NCBI GenBank assembly: GCA_959606065.1
Contig: CAUHHV010000001.1
Span: forward strand, 62,001 to 126,000
Length of the DNA: 64,000 bases
Direction: 5' to 3'
From: an uncultured Collinsella sp.
GTDB taxonomy: Bacteria; Actinomycetota; Coriobacteriia; Coriobacteriales; Coriobacteriaceae
Shown here: positions 34,326-42,845 of the stretch, piece by piece
Numbering within the stretch: the stretch's first letter is position 1
Layout: each line of letters begins with the position of its first letter
Program-made: the position numbers and the translations under genes
The notes under the pieces: generated by a model
Seen by the model: the letters and a program-made list of their open reading frames with translations, nothing else
Told to the model about the DNA's origin: nothing
The model's database searches: none

Positions 34326-34340
34326 TTGACAGGCTGTCAA
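34326..34340. promoter_or_regulatory. Perfect operator-like dyad upstream of the flavoprotein operon
   Basis: TTGACAG-G-CTGTCAA is a perfect 7-1-7 inverted repeat, 18 bases before the GTG of the minus-strand operon. Either half supplies a TTGACA, so it could be an operator overlapping a promoter. The regulator is not in the window. Confidence 0.5.
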
Positions 34341-34604
34341 TAGGACTATCCTACGGTCTGCAGACCCCCAGTGCAGCGGCAATGCGGCGAACAGCCCCGC
34401 AGCATCCGCCAACGGCAGGCGAGGGGAGACCCGGCACGGATGTCGACCTCGTTAGACCGCGGGCAACACCACCCAAGCTCGCGGTCGATGCCGCCACCCG
34501 TTACAGATTGAGATGTTTCTATCCGACCATGCCTGCGACCTGCCAAATCGTTAACCCCCGTGTTACACTAACTCGAGCTGTAACTACCCCGAAAGGTACC
34601 CGTA

Positions 34605-35036
34605 ATGTCCAAGTACATCTCCGAGCTCATGTCGCCGCAGCTTATGGGCGTCGTCTATGCCTTCGTTGGCTTTATCATCGCCCTGTATGTGCTGTCGGTC
34701 GTCTATGTGTTCATCGACGCTCGCCGCCGCGGCGCCAGCGCCTACGTGGCATGGGGCATCATCGCCCTCATCCCGTTTGTAGGCCTCATCGCCTACCTGG
34801 TCCTGCGCCCGCACTCTTACGCGTCCGACCGCGAGGAGCAGGAGCTGGACATGGCCCTGCGCGAGCGCCAGCTTGCCCAGTACGGCACCTGCCCGCAGTG
34901 CGGCGCGCCCATCGAGAAGGACTTCGTCGTCTGCCCGGTGTGCGATACCCAGGTTCGCAACGTATGCCCCAGCTGCCATCGCCCGCTCGATGCACACTGG
35001 AAGGTCTGCCCCTACTGCCGAACTCGCATCCAGTAA
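34605..35036 (+). CDS. Two-helix membrane protein with C-terminal double zinc ribbon
   Basis: The 143-residue product has two membrane helices (about residues 14-37 and 47-67), the second with WGIIALIPFVGLIAYLVLR, resembling the phospholipase-D-nuclease N-terminal helix pair. A soluble cytoplasmic tail follows with CPQCGAP, CPVCDTQ, CPSCHRP and CPYCRTR, four CxxC knuckles that make two zinc ribbons. Such zinc-ribbon membrane proteins are common and their function is unknown. The ATG at 34605 follows GAAAGG with a 9-base gap. It is transcribed away from the flavoprotein operon. Confidence 0.82.
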   Translation: MSKYISELMSPQLMGVVYAFVGFIIALYVLSVVYVFIDARRRGASAYVAWGIIALIPFVGLIAYLVLRPHSYASDREEQELDMALRERQLAQYGTCPQCGAPIEKDFVVCPVCDTQVRNVCPSCHRPLDAHWKVCPYCRTRIQ

Positions 35037-35253
35037 CGCATCCATCGCCGGGCCGGCCGCAAGCCACGGGCACGCCGCAAACACGCGCACCCCGCCCCAC
35101 ACGATGAAGCATGCGTAGAAAATCGCCCGCCGTGCCATTAAGGTGCGGCGGGCGCTTGTATACCAAGGCAACCTGCCTATAATGATGCAAGTCAAAAACG
35201 CCGAGAGCATCGCACGCACTTGCATCAGGCATCCGAGAGGAGAAAACATACCC

Positions 35254-37017
35254 ATGAAGGCACTCTACAATGACGGTTCGGTGGCCGAGCTCCCGCAGGA
35301 CGAAGTCACGCACGTCATCCGCCACTCCGCCGCGCACATCATGGCGCAGGCCATCAAGCGCCTGTACCCCGAGGCCGACTTTGCCTACGGTCCCGCGACC
35401 GACAACGGTTTTTACTACGACGTCGACCTGCCCGAGGGCGTCAAGATCAGCGAGGACGACTTCCCTGCGATCGAGGCCGAGATGAAAAAGATCGTCAAGG
35501 AGAACCTCAAGTTCACCGTGTATGAGAAGCCCCGCGCCGAGGCCATCGCCCTTATGGAGGAGCGTGGCGAGAAGTACAAGGTCGAGCACATCGGCGACCT
35601 GGACGACGACGCCCGCATTACCTTCTACCAACAGGGCGACTACATCGACATGTGTGTCGGCCCCCACATCTGCTACACCAAGGCTCTGAAGGCCTTTAAG
35701 CTCACCGGCGTCTCGGGCGCCTACTGGAAGGGCGACAAGGACAACAAGATGCTCACCCGCATCAACGGCGTCGCCTTTGCCACCAAGGAAGAGCTCGACG
35801 AGCACATGCACATGCTGGAGGAGGCCAAGAAGCGCGACCACCGCAAGATCGGCCGCGAGATGGACCTCTTTATGATGCGCGACGAGGCCCCCGGCTTCCC
35901 GTTCTTCCTGCCCAACGGCATGATCCTTAAGAACACGCTGCTGGACTACTGGCGCGAGATCCACCACAAGGCCGGCTACGTGGAGATCTCCACGCCGCTC
36001 ATCATGAACAAGCAGCTGTGGAAGACCTCGGGTCACTGGGACCACTACAAGGACAACATGTACTCCACCGTCATCGACGACGAAGAGTACTGCATTAAGC
36101 CCATGAACTGCCCGGGCGGCGTGCTGGTGTACGCCTCCAAGCCGCACTCCTATCGCGAGCTGCCCATCCGCGCCGGCGAGATTGGCCTGGTGCACCGCCA
36201 CGAGCTGCGCGGCGCCCTGCACGGCCTGTTCCGCGTGCGCTGCTTTAACCAGGACGACGCCCACCTGTTTGTGCGTCCCGACCAGCTGACCGACGAGATC
36301 GTGGGCGTGGTCAACCTTATCGACTCCGTGTACCAGAAGTTTGGCTTTAAGTATCACGTTGAGCTTTCCACCCGCCCCGAGGACTCCATGGGTTCGGACG
36401 AGGACTGGGCTCGCGCCGAGGAGGGTCTGCGCACCGCTCTGGAGAAGCTGGGCATGGACTACGAAGTCAACGAGGGCGACGGCGCCTTCTACGGCCCCAA
36501 GATCGACTTCCATCTGGAGGACTCGCTCGGCCGTACCTGGCAGTGCGGTACTGTGCAGCTCGACTTCCAGATGCCGCTCAACTTTGACCTGGAGTACGTT
36601 GACGCCGACGGCACCAAGAAGCGCCCCATCATGCTGCATCGCGTGTGCTTTGGCTCCATCGAGCGCTTCATCGGTATTCTGATTGAGCACTTTGCGGGCA
36701 AGTTCCCCACTTGGCTGGCTCCCGTGCAGGTCAAGGCGCTTCCCGTCTCCGAGAAGAGTCGCGACTACGCCCACGAGGTGTGCGCCAAGCTGGAGGACGC
36801 CGGCATTCGCGTGGTCTGCGACGACCGCGACGAGAAGATCGGCTACAAGATCCGCGAGGCCCGCAGCATCGACCGCGTGCCCTACATGCTCATCCTGGGC
36901 GAGAAGGAGGTCGAGGCCGGCAACATCTCCGTCCGCGATCGCTCCAACGAGACCGTTCAGATGAGCGTCGACGAGTTTGTTGCCAAGGTGCTCGAGGAGA
37001 TCAAGACCCGCGCCTAA
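35254..37017 (+). CDS. thrS: Threonyl-tRNA synthetase without TGS domain
   Basis: A class II synthetase that charges tRNA-Thr. The 587-residue product starts only about 20 residues before the editing domain (HSAAHIMAQA, whose HxxxH is the editing site, and later YIDMCVGPH), so the usual N-terminal TGS domain of about 60 residues is missing. The catalytic core has KPMNCPGGVLVYASKPHSYRE split over its zinc Cys, HRHELRGALHGLFRVR, and the closing motif MLHRVCFGSIERF. The anticodon-binding domain is C-terminal. The ATG at 35254 has GAGAGGAGAA upstream, and no upstream frame supplies a TGS domain. Two tandem terminators follow. Confidence 0.93.
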   Translation: MKALYNDGSVAELPQDEVTHVIRHSAAHIMAQAIKRLYPEADFAYGPATDNGFYYDVDLPEGVKISEDDFPAIEAEMKKIVKENLKFTVYEKPRAEAIALMEERGEKYKVEHIGDLDDDARITFYQQGDYIDMCVGPHICYTKALKAFKLTGVSGAYWKGDKDNKMLTRINGVAFATKEELDEHMHMLEEAKKRDHRKIGREMDLFMMRDEAPGFPFFLPNGMILKNTLLDYWREIHHKAGYVEISTPLIMNKQLWKTSGHWDHYKDNMYSTVIDDEEYCIKPMNCPGGVLVYASKPHSYRELPIRAGEIGLVHRHELRGALHGLFRVRCFNQDDAHLFVRPDQLTDEIVGVVNLIDSVYQKFGFKYHVELSTRPEDSMGSDEDWARAEEGLRTALEKLGMDYEVNEGDGAFYGPKIDFHLEDSLGRTWQCGTVQLDFQMPLNFDLEYVDADGTKKRPIMLHRVCFGSIERFIGILIEHFAGKFPTWLAPVQVKALPVSEKSRDYAHEVCAKLEDAGIRVVCDDRDEKIGYKIREARSIDRVPYMLILGEKEVEAGNISVRDRSNETVQMSVDEFVAKVLEEIKTRA

Positions 37018-37043
37018 GGCAAACTTCACAACAATTAATAAAG

Positions 37044-37074
37044 GCGACCGTCCACATTGGGCGGTCGCTTTTTT
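37044..37074 (+). terminator. First terminator after thrS
   Basis: GCGACCG at 37044-37050 pairs with CGGTCGC at 37062-37068, followed by TTTTTT. Confidence 0.88.
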
Positions 37075-37088
37075 CGTGCCAAAATAAG

Positions 37089-37115
37089 AAAAGCCGCTGG
37101 TTGAGCGGCTTTTTT
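37089..37115 (+). terminator. Second terminator, before the capsule leader
   Basis: AAAAGCCGCT at 37089-37098 pairs with AGCGGCTTTT, loop GGTTG, then a T run to 37115. It lies 15 bases after the first and shields the capsule locus from thrS read-through. Confidence 0.88.
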
Positions 37116-37125
37116 GTTGCACAAA

Positions 37126-37341
37126 AAGGTACAGGTTTATGTAGAGGGGTATGGAGATGTACCTACTAGCAGTATATTTTGCGTAATCTGGGCAAACGCT
37201 GATTAATTGCTCGTATAATGCTGTCTGTCGAAAGATACAAAAACCTGTACTTTTGCGACTGCGCCTAGCTGCGAGCGAGAAGCCTGTTCTAAACGCCCCT
37301 GCATTTGCGTGCATCGCAAAGCCAAAAGAGGGGGCGAGAAC
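37126..37341 (+). promoter_or_regulatory. Capsule-locus leader and promoter
   Basis: A consensus TATAAT lies at 37214-37219, about 120 bases before loaP; the -35 is poor. AAGGTACAGGTTT near 37127-37139 is inversely repeated as AAACCTGTACTTT at about 37244-37256, enclosing the promoter, and recalls the GGGACAGGT palindromes. In LoaP-type systems the transcript leader carries a hairpin used for antitermination; candidates exist after 37256 (GCGACTGCGCC region) but none is compelling. Confidence 0.5.
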
Positions 37342-37932
37342 ATGGAACAGACGGCACGGCGCCAAAAGCAGCTGCCTGGCGCATTTAACGGCGTCATCAC
37401 CAACAGCCAGCACGGCCGCGTCCGCTGGTATCTGGTTCACACCCCTAATGGAAAAGAGCGCGAAACCTGCGAAAAGGTTCGCCGCATTATCCCGCACGAG
37501 CTGATGCAGGACGCTTTTGTGATGCAAAAGGAGTTCTGGTTTAAGCGGGACGGCGCCTGGTCGCTCCAAACCAAACCCATGTACAAGGAATACTTCTTCG
37601 TCGCCACGCGCGATGCCGCCATGCTCGATAAGGCTTTGGCCCAGTTGAGCTTTGGCTGCCGCATCGCCGGCAGTAGGGAACGGGCGTACATGCCCATGCC
37701 GGACGATGCGCAGGACTGGTACCGCAGCGTGCTCGATGACGACGGCGTGGTGCGTAACAGCGTTGCGCGCATAGAAGACGGCGTGTTGCACATAGAACAA
37801 GGGCCCTTGGTGGGGCAAGAGGCCCGCGTGCACAAGATCGATCGTCGCAAACGCTGGTGCCTAGTGGATGTTGGCGAAGGCGATTCCAGTTTTAGGGAAG
37901 TGCTTCCGCTCGACGTGCCCAGCAAAACGTAA
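37342..37932 (+). CDS. loaP: LoaP/UpxY-type NusG paralog, capsule operon antiterminator
   Basis: The 196-residue protein is a specialised NusG homolog. The NGN domain covers about residues 20-125 (WYLVHTPNGKERETCEKVRR is the conserved start, with PMYKEYFFVAT at the RNA-polymerase-contact strand). A KOW domain begins at GPLVGQEARVHKIDRRKR. Such proteins ride on RNA polymerase and prevent termination through long polysaccharide operons. It is the first gene of a roughly 11 kb capsule-type locus, the position expected for a LoaP or UpxY. The ATG at 37342 has GAGGGGGCGAG upstream. The symbol reflects family and position; UpxY would be an equal label. Confidence 0.82.
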   Translation: MEQTARRQKQLPGAFNGVITNSQHGRVRWYLVHTPNGKERETCEKVRRIIPHELMQDAFVMQKEFWFKRDGAWSLQTKPMYKEYFFVATRDAAMLDKALAQLSFGCRIAGSRERAYMPMPDDAQDWYRSVLDDDGVVRNSVARIEDGVLHIEQGPLVGQEARVHKIDRRKRWCLVDVGEGDSSFREVLPLDVPSKT

Positions 37933-38014
37933 GGGAGACGTTGCACCGGCAAATCATTCGTTTTTTGAATTCATAGACGGGAGGGGTTCCTGGGGCAGGG
38001 ACGTAAGTTTTATT

Positions 38015-38716
38015 GTGGCTGCTAAAGAAGTAACAGAGAGTTGTGTATCTGTGGGGGACGCGCTGGCTCTTAAAGAGTTTAAGCCGAGCGGTACGCTTGG
38101 TTACCGTTTTATTAAGAGGCTGTTTGACCTGGTGTTTAGTCTTTTGATGAGCGTACTACTGCTTATCCCTGTCGCTGTTGTGTGCGCACTCATTAGCCTT
38201 GAATCGCCCGGCAGCCCAATGTATACACAGGAGCGCGTTGGCAAGGGCGGAAAGACAATCAAGATTTTTAAGCTTCGTAGCATGGTCGCCGACGCAAACG
38301 ACGTGCGTAAGTACCTGAGCCCTGAGCAGCTTCATCAATGGGAAGTCGAGCGCAAGGTCGACGATGATCCCCGCATTACTAGGGTTGGTCAGTTTATTCG
38401 TAAGTGCTCCATTGACGAGATGCCGCAGTTCCTCAATGTACTGAACGGCGACCTCTCCGTCATTGGACCGCGTCCCATTACAAGGGATGAGCTTGAACAG
38501 CATTTTTCCGACGAAGAAAAAGCTGAGCTGCTCTCTGTCCGGCCCGGCATTACTGGTCTGTGGCAGGCAACCGATCGTAACGAGGCAACCTTTGAGAGCG
38601 GCCTGCGTCAGAAGATTGAGCTTCGCTATGTCCAAAACCGTTGTTTTGCTATGGATTGGAAGTGCTTTACTGGTACCTTCGGGGCTATGTTTGGTAAGAA
38701 GAGAACGGGACGATAG
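38015..38716 (+). CDS. Undecaprenyl-phosphate sugar phosphotransferase (WbaP/WcaJ-type)
   Basis: This initiates repeat-unit synthesis by moving a sugar-1-phosphate to undecaprenyl phosphate at the inner membrane. The Bac_transf core is complete: FKRL-type helix start (IKRLFDLVFSLLMSVLLLI, one reentrant helix), ERVGKGGKTIKIFKLRSM, and DDDPRITRVGQFIRKCSIDEMPQ. NVLNGDLSVIGPRPI and VRPGITGLWQ follow. The short type has one membrane helix (about 230 residues). The start is uncertain: an in-frame GTG at 38015 lacks well-spaced ribosome pairing, and the frame is open back to an ATG at 37868 inside loaP. The sugar cannot be read from the sequence. Confidence 0.85.
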   Translation: MAAKEVTESCVSVGDALALKEFKPSGTLGYRFIKRLFDLVFSLLMSVLLLIPVAVVCALISLESPGSPMYTQERVGKGGKTIKIFKLRSMVADANDVRKYLSPEQLHQWEVERKVDDDPRITRVGQFIRKCSIDEMPQFLNVLNGDLSVIGPRPITRDELEQHFSDEEKAELLSVRPGITGLWQATDRNEATFESGLRQKIELRYVQNRCFAMDWKCFTGTFGAMFGKKRTGR

Positions 38717-39550
38717 ATGCCGACAAACCTTACTTCTTCCTACAGTGTGTTGATGAGCATTTACAAAAAAGAAAATCCTGCCTATTTAGTTCAAGCTTTA
38801 GACAGTATGTTGAACCAAACGGTCTCTCCTGCCGAGATTGTCATGGTCAAGGATGGTCCCCTCACGCAAGAGCTTGAAGACGTGCTCCAAAATTATGACT
38901 CCCTTTATCCCGGACTATTCAATTTTGTTTCGTATGACAAAAACCATGGGCTTGGCTACGCGCTGCGACAAGGCGTGGTTGCTTGCTCTAACGAAATTGT
39001 TGCTCGTATGGACACTGATGATATTGCTCGTCCAGATCGTATGGAGAAACAGCTTGCCGCTATTGATAGCGGGCTCGATATGGTCGGAAGCGATGTTATC
39101 GAATTCGTCACGTCTCCCAATGAACCTGTTGCGGCTACTGACCTTCCCAAGGGCATCGATGCTATACGTTCTTATTCCAAAAGGCGAAATCCCTTTCGTC
39201 ACCCTCCCATGACGTTTAGAAAGTCGAAAGTTATGGAGGCTGGTAACTACAGTTCCGACTTTCTCTACTTTGAGGATTGGGACCTTTTTAACAGGATGCT
39301 CGCATGTGGCTGCAAGGCGGATAACCTGAGTGAACCGCTTGTTGCGATGCGCGTTAGTGAGGATTTCTATGCTCGCAGGGGCGGCTCGCAGTATCTTAAG
39401 TACGCTAAAGCATTTAAGCAGGCTCAAGTTGAGCGTGGCTATTTCACAAAACGTGATTATTTCTGTTCTTATTTGCCGCATGCCGCCGTCTGTCTGATGC
39501 CAAATTCCGTTAGAGCGTTGATATATCGTTATTTTCTCAGGAGGTCCTAG
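38717..39550 (+). CDS. Family 2 glycosyltransferase
   Basis: The 277-residue protein has a GT-A fold: SYSVLMSIYKKENPAYL at the N-terminus, IVMVKDGPL, GLGYALRQGV and the metal-binding DxD in VARMDTDDIARPDRM. FEDWDLFNRML is the acceptor-side motif. It starts immediately after the stop of the sugar transferase gene. It probably adds a sugar to the lipid-linked intermediate. AT content is clearly higher than in the housekeeping region, suggesting transfer of the locus. Confidence 0.88.
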   Translation: MPTNLTSSYSVLMSIYKKENPAYLVQALDSMLNQTVSPAEIVMVKDGPLTQELEDVLQNYDSLYPGLFNFVSYDKNHGLGYALRQGVVACSNEIVARMDTDDIARPDRMEKQLAAIDSGLDMVGSDVIEFVTSPNEPVAATDLPKGIDAIRSYSKRRNPFRHPPMTFRKSKVMEAGNYSSDFLYFEDWDLFNRMLACGCKADNLSEPLVAMRVSEDFYARRGGSQYLKYAKAFKQAQVERGYFTKRDYFCSYLPHAAVCLMPNSVRALIYRYFLRRS

Positions 39551-39554
39551 ATAT

Positions 39555-40547
39555 ATGGCTTCTGATATTGATAAGCCTCTGGTTAGTGTCATTGTTCCCA
39601 TGTACAACGTGGGTATGTTCGCGCTTCCTTGCGTAAACTCATTGCTTGGTCAGACTTATTCGAATATCGAATATATTATCGTAGATGATGGATGTACTGA
39701 TAATACTATCGACCTTATTGAAGATGCCGTTGGGTCAGACACGCGATTTAAGATTTTGCATAAGGAGAACGGTGGTCTTTCTTCTGCGCGCAACTTTGGT
39801 ACTCAAAGGTGCCACGGTGATTATGTCATGTATGTTGATGGGGACGATTTGATCGATTCGCGAACTGTTGAGTTGATGGTCGAAGCGGCTGACAAGTATC
39901 AAGTTCCGCTCGTTATCGGCTCCTTTGCGAAGACGCCTGTCCTTGATAACTATAAGATAGGTCAGAATGTAGAATTCCATGTTGAATCTGGAATTGAGCA
40001 TTTTCGAAAACTTCTTTTATTAACCGGTGAGAGTGGTTCTGCTTGCGGAAAGCTCTTTGAACGATCTCTTATTAGCGACCTTGTCTTTCCTGAGGGGCAG
40101 CTCTTCGAAGACATGGGTGTAATTGCTAACATTTGTTCCAAAATTCAAAAGGTTGCATTCTCTGATGCGTGCTTCTATGCATACGTGACGAGACCAGGCT
40201 CCATTACGACGCTTACGAACCAGGGTTCCAAGCATGCTAAAGACATGGACAGGGCTATTGAGACCGTTCGACAATTTGCCGAGCCTGAATTTCAGGGCGA
40301 GTTTGAGTGCTTCCAGTCATTCTGTACGCTCCGCGTTGCAATGAGGGTTGATCCGGACGGATTTGATGATAAGGCTGAAGCCCAGAATTATTTGAGAACT
40401 GCTCGAGGGCTTGCTTGGAGGGCATCGAAGAACCCATATGCTTGTTCAAAATGGAGACTGCGTTGTGCTCTCTTTTCTATCTCTCCTAGGATTCATAACG
40501 CTTTCTATGCGTTATATGCTGCAATTTCTGGTAAGGCAATCGGGTAA
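39555..40547 (+). CDS. Family 2 glycosyltransferase
   Basis: The 330-residue protein opens with LVSVIVPMYNVGMFALPCV, followed by IEYIIVDDGCTDNT, NGGLSSARNFG and the DxD in MYVDGDDLID, a standard WcaA/GT2 layout. A C-terminal helical part of about 110 residues carries FEDMGVIANIC. The ATG at 39555 lies four bases after the preceding gene, with AGGAGG at its end. Donor and acceptor sugars cannot be assigned. Confidence 0.88.
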   Translation: MASDIDKPLVSVIVPMYNVGMFALPCVNSLLGQTYSNIEYIIVDDGCTDNTIDLIEDAVGSDTRFKILHKENGGLSSARNFGTQRCHGDYVMYVDGDDLIDSRTVELMVEAADKYQVPLVIGSFAKTPVLDNYKIGQNVEFHVESGIEHFRKLLLLTGESGSACGKLFERSLISDLVFPEGQLFEDMGVIANICSKIQKVAFSDACFYAYVTRPGSITTLTNQGSKHAKDMDRAIETVRQFAEPEFQGEFECFQSFCTLRVAMRVDPDGFDDKAEAQNYLRTARGLAWRASKNPYACSKWRLRCALFSISPRIHNAFYALYAAISGKAIG

Positions 40548-40571
40548 CTCCTATAATTAAAGGTTGATAAG

Positions 40572-40739
40572 ATGATTTTTTCAGCTAGCGCGCATTTGTT
40601 TAACGTTACTGAATGCCACGGCGGCTTTTTGTATAACATTTACTTTCAAGATGGTTTTAACTGTTATGTTGGTGTTTTCGACACGGTTTCGACCGGAGGA
40701 AAATCAACAGTTTACAAACGATATACAAAGCAGGTGTAG
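40572..40739 (+). CDS. Possible small protein in the capsule operon
   Basis: An open frame of 55 codons fills the 194-base gap between the glycosyltransferase and polymerase genes. It starts at ATG 40572 with AAAGG about 8 bases upstream and its TAG ends two bases before the polymerase ATG, spacing that suggests coupling. Composition is ordinary for the locus (MIFSASAHLFNVTECHGG and so on, ending KRYTKQV). No family is recognised. It may instead be spacer or the relic of a larger gene. Confidence 0.4.
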   Translation: MIFSASAHLFNVTECHGGFLYNIYFQDGFNCYVGVFDTVSTGGKSTVYKRYTKQV

Positions 40740-40741
40740 AG

Positions 40742-41857
40742 ATGCCAATCTACTTCATTGCCTTTGTGTCCCATATTGCATTGCTATATTTTTCGGTAAA
40801 GATAACTAATAAGCACGTCAGTTTTCTTCTTGCGGTTATTTCGGTTCTCCCCCTTTGCTTGGTGGCGGGGCTGCGTGATGCATCTGTCGGTACCGATACC
40901 TCGGCATATCCCCTCAGGTGTTTTTATGCCTCGCAGTATTATTCGCTCACAGGTGCTATGGGTGCTTGCTCAGATCAAGAGCCGCTATTCGTGATTCTCT
41001 TCTGGATTCTGGGAAGACTGACTGGTGATTTCCACGCTGTTCTTTTTCTTTGTGAAGCCATCGTTCTCCTTCCCTATATTTTAGTTGTTAGAAAGTTGTA
41101 TCCTCGCGGGTATCCTATCGTAGGTTTCTTTCTATGTTTCGTTGTGTTTGGTTATACGTTAAACATAATTAGGCAATGTATTGCTACTAGTTTGCTCGTC
41201 ATGATGGTCTATGAGCTGTTCCGCGAGAAACGCGGCCCCGCTATTGTTTATTTGTTTCTTGCAGTTGGCTTTCACAAGATGTCTATCATGGGACTTTTTA
41301 TTTGGATTATTTATATTTCATGCTTCAACCGCGGGCGCGAACGTTCGTATAAGACCGTTGCACTTCTTGCATGCGTTGGCGTTATCATTTTTACTAATTG
41401 CGTGATTATGATTGGCCCGGATGTAATGGAGATCGTATCTCTATTTACGTCGTCATATAGCTTTCAGATCAAACACGCTGGAATGGGCTCATTTAATACC
41501 ACAATGCTTATTTATTTTCTATTTTGCCTTGCTATATGGATGTTAGGCAGTAAGGGTTTGATCACGAGCTTCGATCGATGGACGCTTAATTTCTATACGA
41601 GCAGCGGCATAATTTCTTCCCTATTCGCTCAACTTGCGAGCATCAGTCCTGAGCTAATTCGACTGAGTTTCCCTTTTCTTTTCATTTCAGGTTTTGTTTA
41701 CCCCTTTTTGTCTGAAAACCTTGGCAGAGAGCGGTTTCTAACTGGGGCTCTGGGTGTTTTATTTTTCGTGTTTTATTTTGTCATTACGTTTGTATATGGC
41801 GGCAGTTGCGATCTTTTTCCGTATTCGTCGGCACTATTAGGAGTTATTTATGCATGA
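40742..41857 (+). CDS. EpsG/Wzy-like polysaccharide polymerase
   Basis: The 371-residue protein is a polytopic membrane protein with about ten helices and fits the EpsG family of repeat-unit polymerases. AGLRDASVGTDTSAYP near residue 45 is the typical EpsG/Wzy loop after helix 2. NIIRQCIATSLLV and FHKMSIMGLFIW are the conserved Arg and His helix motifs. It would join lipid-linked repeat units on the outer face of the membrane. The end overlaps the next gene by 8 bases. Confidence 0.8.
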   Translation: MPIYFIAFVSHIALLYFSVKITNKHVSFLLAVISVLPLCLVAGLRDASVGTDTSAYPLRCFYASQYYSLTGAMGACSDQEPLFVILFWILGRLTGDFHAVLFLCEAIVLLPYILVVRKLYPRGYPIVGFFLCFVVFGYTLNIIRQCIATSLLVMMVYELFREKRGPAIVYLFLAVGFHKMSIMGLFIWIIYISCFNRGRERSYKTVALLACVGVIIFTNCVIMIGPDVMEIVSLFTSSYSFQIKHAGMGSFNTTMLIYFLFCLAIWMLGSKGLITSFDRWTLNFYTSSGIISSLFAQLASISPELIRLSFPFLFISGFVYPFLSENLGRERFLTGALGVLFFVFYFVITFVYGGSCDLFPYSSALLGVIYA

Positions 41858-42845
41858 CGAAACGCCTGACATCAGTATTGTTGTACCGGTATATAACACC
41901 GAGCGTTTTCTCCCCGCTTGTCTGGAATCTATTGATATTCAAGGAACCGGCTCTTTTGAGGTGATTCTTGTGGATGATGGTTCCACCGATGGATCTCCTG
42001 AGATCTGCGATGCTTATTGCAACAAGCGCGAGAGAGCTTTCGTTATTCACAAGGACAACGAAGGTCTTCTCGCTGCACGACGAGACGGTCTTCGCGAGGC
42101 AAGTGGGCGTTATATTCTTTCGCTCGACTCCGATGACGCTCTTCTTGAAGGTTGCATTAAAAAGGTATGCGATGTAATTGCCTCGACTGGTGCTGATATC
42201 ATTTCATTTGATTTCACTATGGGATTGATGCCTATAAAACCCTCGTTAAAAGTTGATATCTGTTCTGGTATGCATACGGGTGAGTCATTTAATGCTGTTA
42301 AAAGCCTGTTGTGCGGATGCGATTTCAATAGTGTTTGGAATAAGGTCATTCGGAGAGATTTATTTGCCAGTGACGAGTGGTACTCGAAACGAGTTGGCCT
42401 TATGCACGGTGAGGATCTTTGCCAACTTCTTCCTGTTTTCGATATTGCAAAGAGTTTATTTCACATTGACGAACCGCTTTACTACTATCGTCAGCATGAC
42501 GCTAATAGTACGAAGCAGTTTAAAGAAGATCAGATAACTGATTGGAGCTTTGTAAGCGACGAATTGATTCGCTATGCGAGTGAATGGTCGAGCGATTCAG
42601 TCAAAAATGCCAATAGGGGTATCTGTCGACACTATTGTGATCTTGATGAAGTTCTTTGGCATTGTGAAGTGGATAAAGAGGTGAAAAGACAATTTGATAA
42701 AACAATTAAAAGCGAGTATCAGAGGCGAATCAGCAATTGTCCGGACTATATTCATGGTCTTGTTTTGTCAAATTGCAGTATCGTTTCTTTTGCTGCTCGG
42801 CACATACTAAGCAGCTTTAAATGCCTCCGTCGTCTCTTTCTATAA
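41850..42845 (+). CDS. Family 2 glycosyltransferase
   Basis: The 331-residue protein has ISIVVPVYNTERFLPACL, FEVILVDDGSTDGSPEI, GLLAARRDGLREA and the DxD in LSLDSDDALLEG. HGEDLCQLLPVF is in the second half. It overlaps the polymerase gene by 8 bases, so translation is coupled. The following 399 bases are non-coding, the only large break in the operon. Confidence 0.87.
   Translation: MHDETPDISIVVPVYNTERFLPACLESIDIQGTGSFEVILVDDGSTDGSPEICDAYCNKRERAFVIHKDNEGLLAARRDGLREASGRYILSLDSDDALLEGCIKKVCDVIASTGADIISFDFTMGLMPIKPSLKVDICSGMHTGESFNAVKSLLCGCDFNSVWNKVIRRDLFASDEWYSKRVGLMHGEDLCQLLPVFDIAKSLFHIDEPLYYYRQHDANSTKQFKEDQITDWSFVSDELIRYASEWSSDSVKNANRGICRHYCDLDEVLWHCEVDKEVKRQFDKTIKSEYQRRISNCPDYIHGLVLSNCSIVSFAARHILSSFKCLRRLFL

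Noticed and set aside
34786..37833. 1015-codon minus-strand frame across thrS and loaP
   Set aside because: It overlaps two well-supported plus-strand genes and two tandem terminators, with no recognisable domain.
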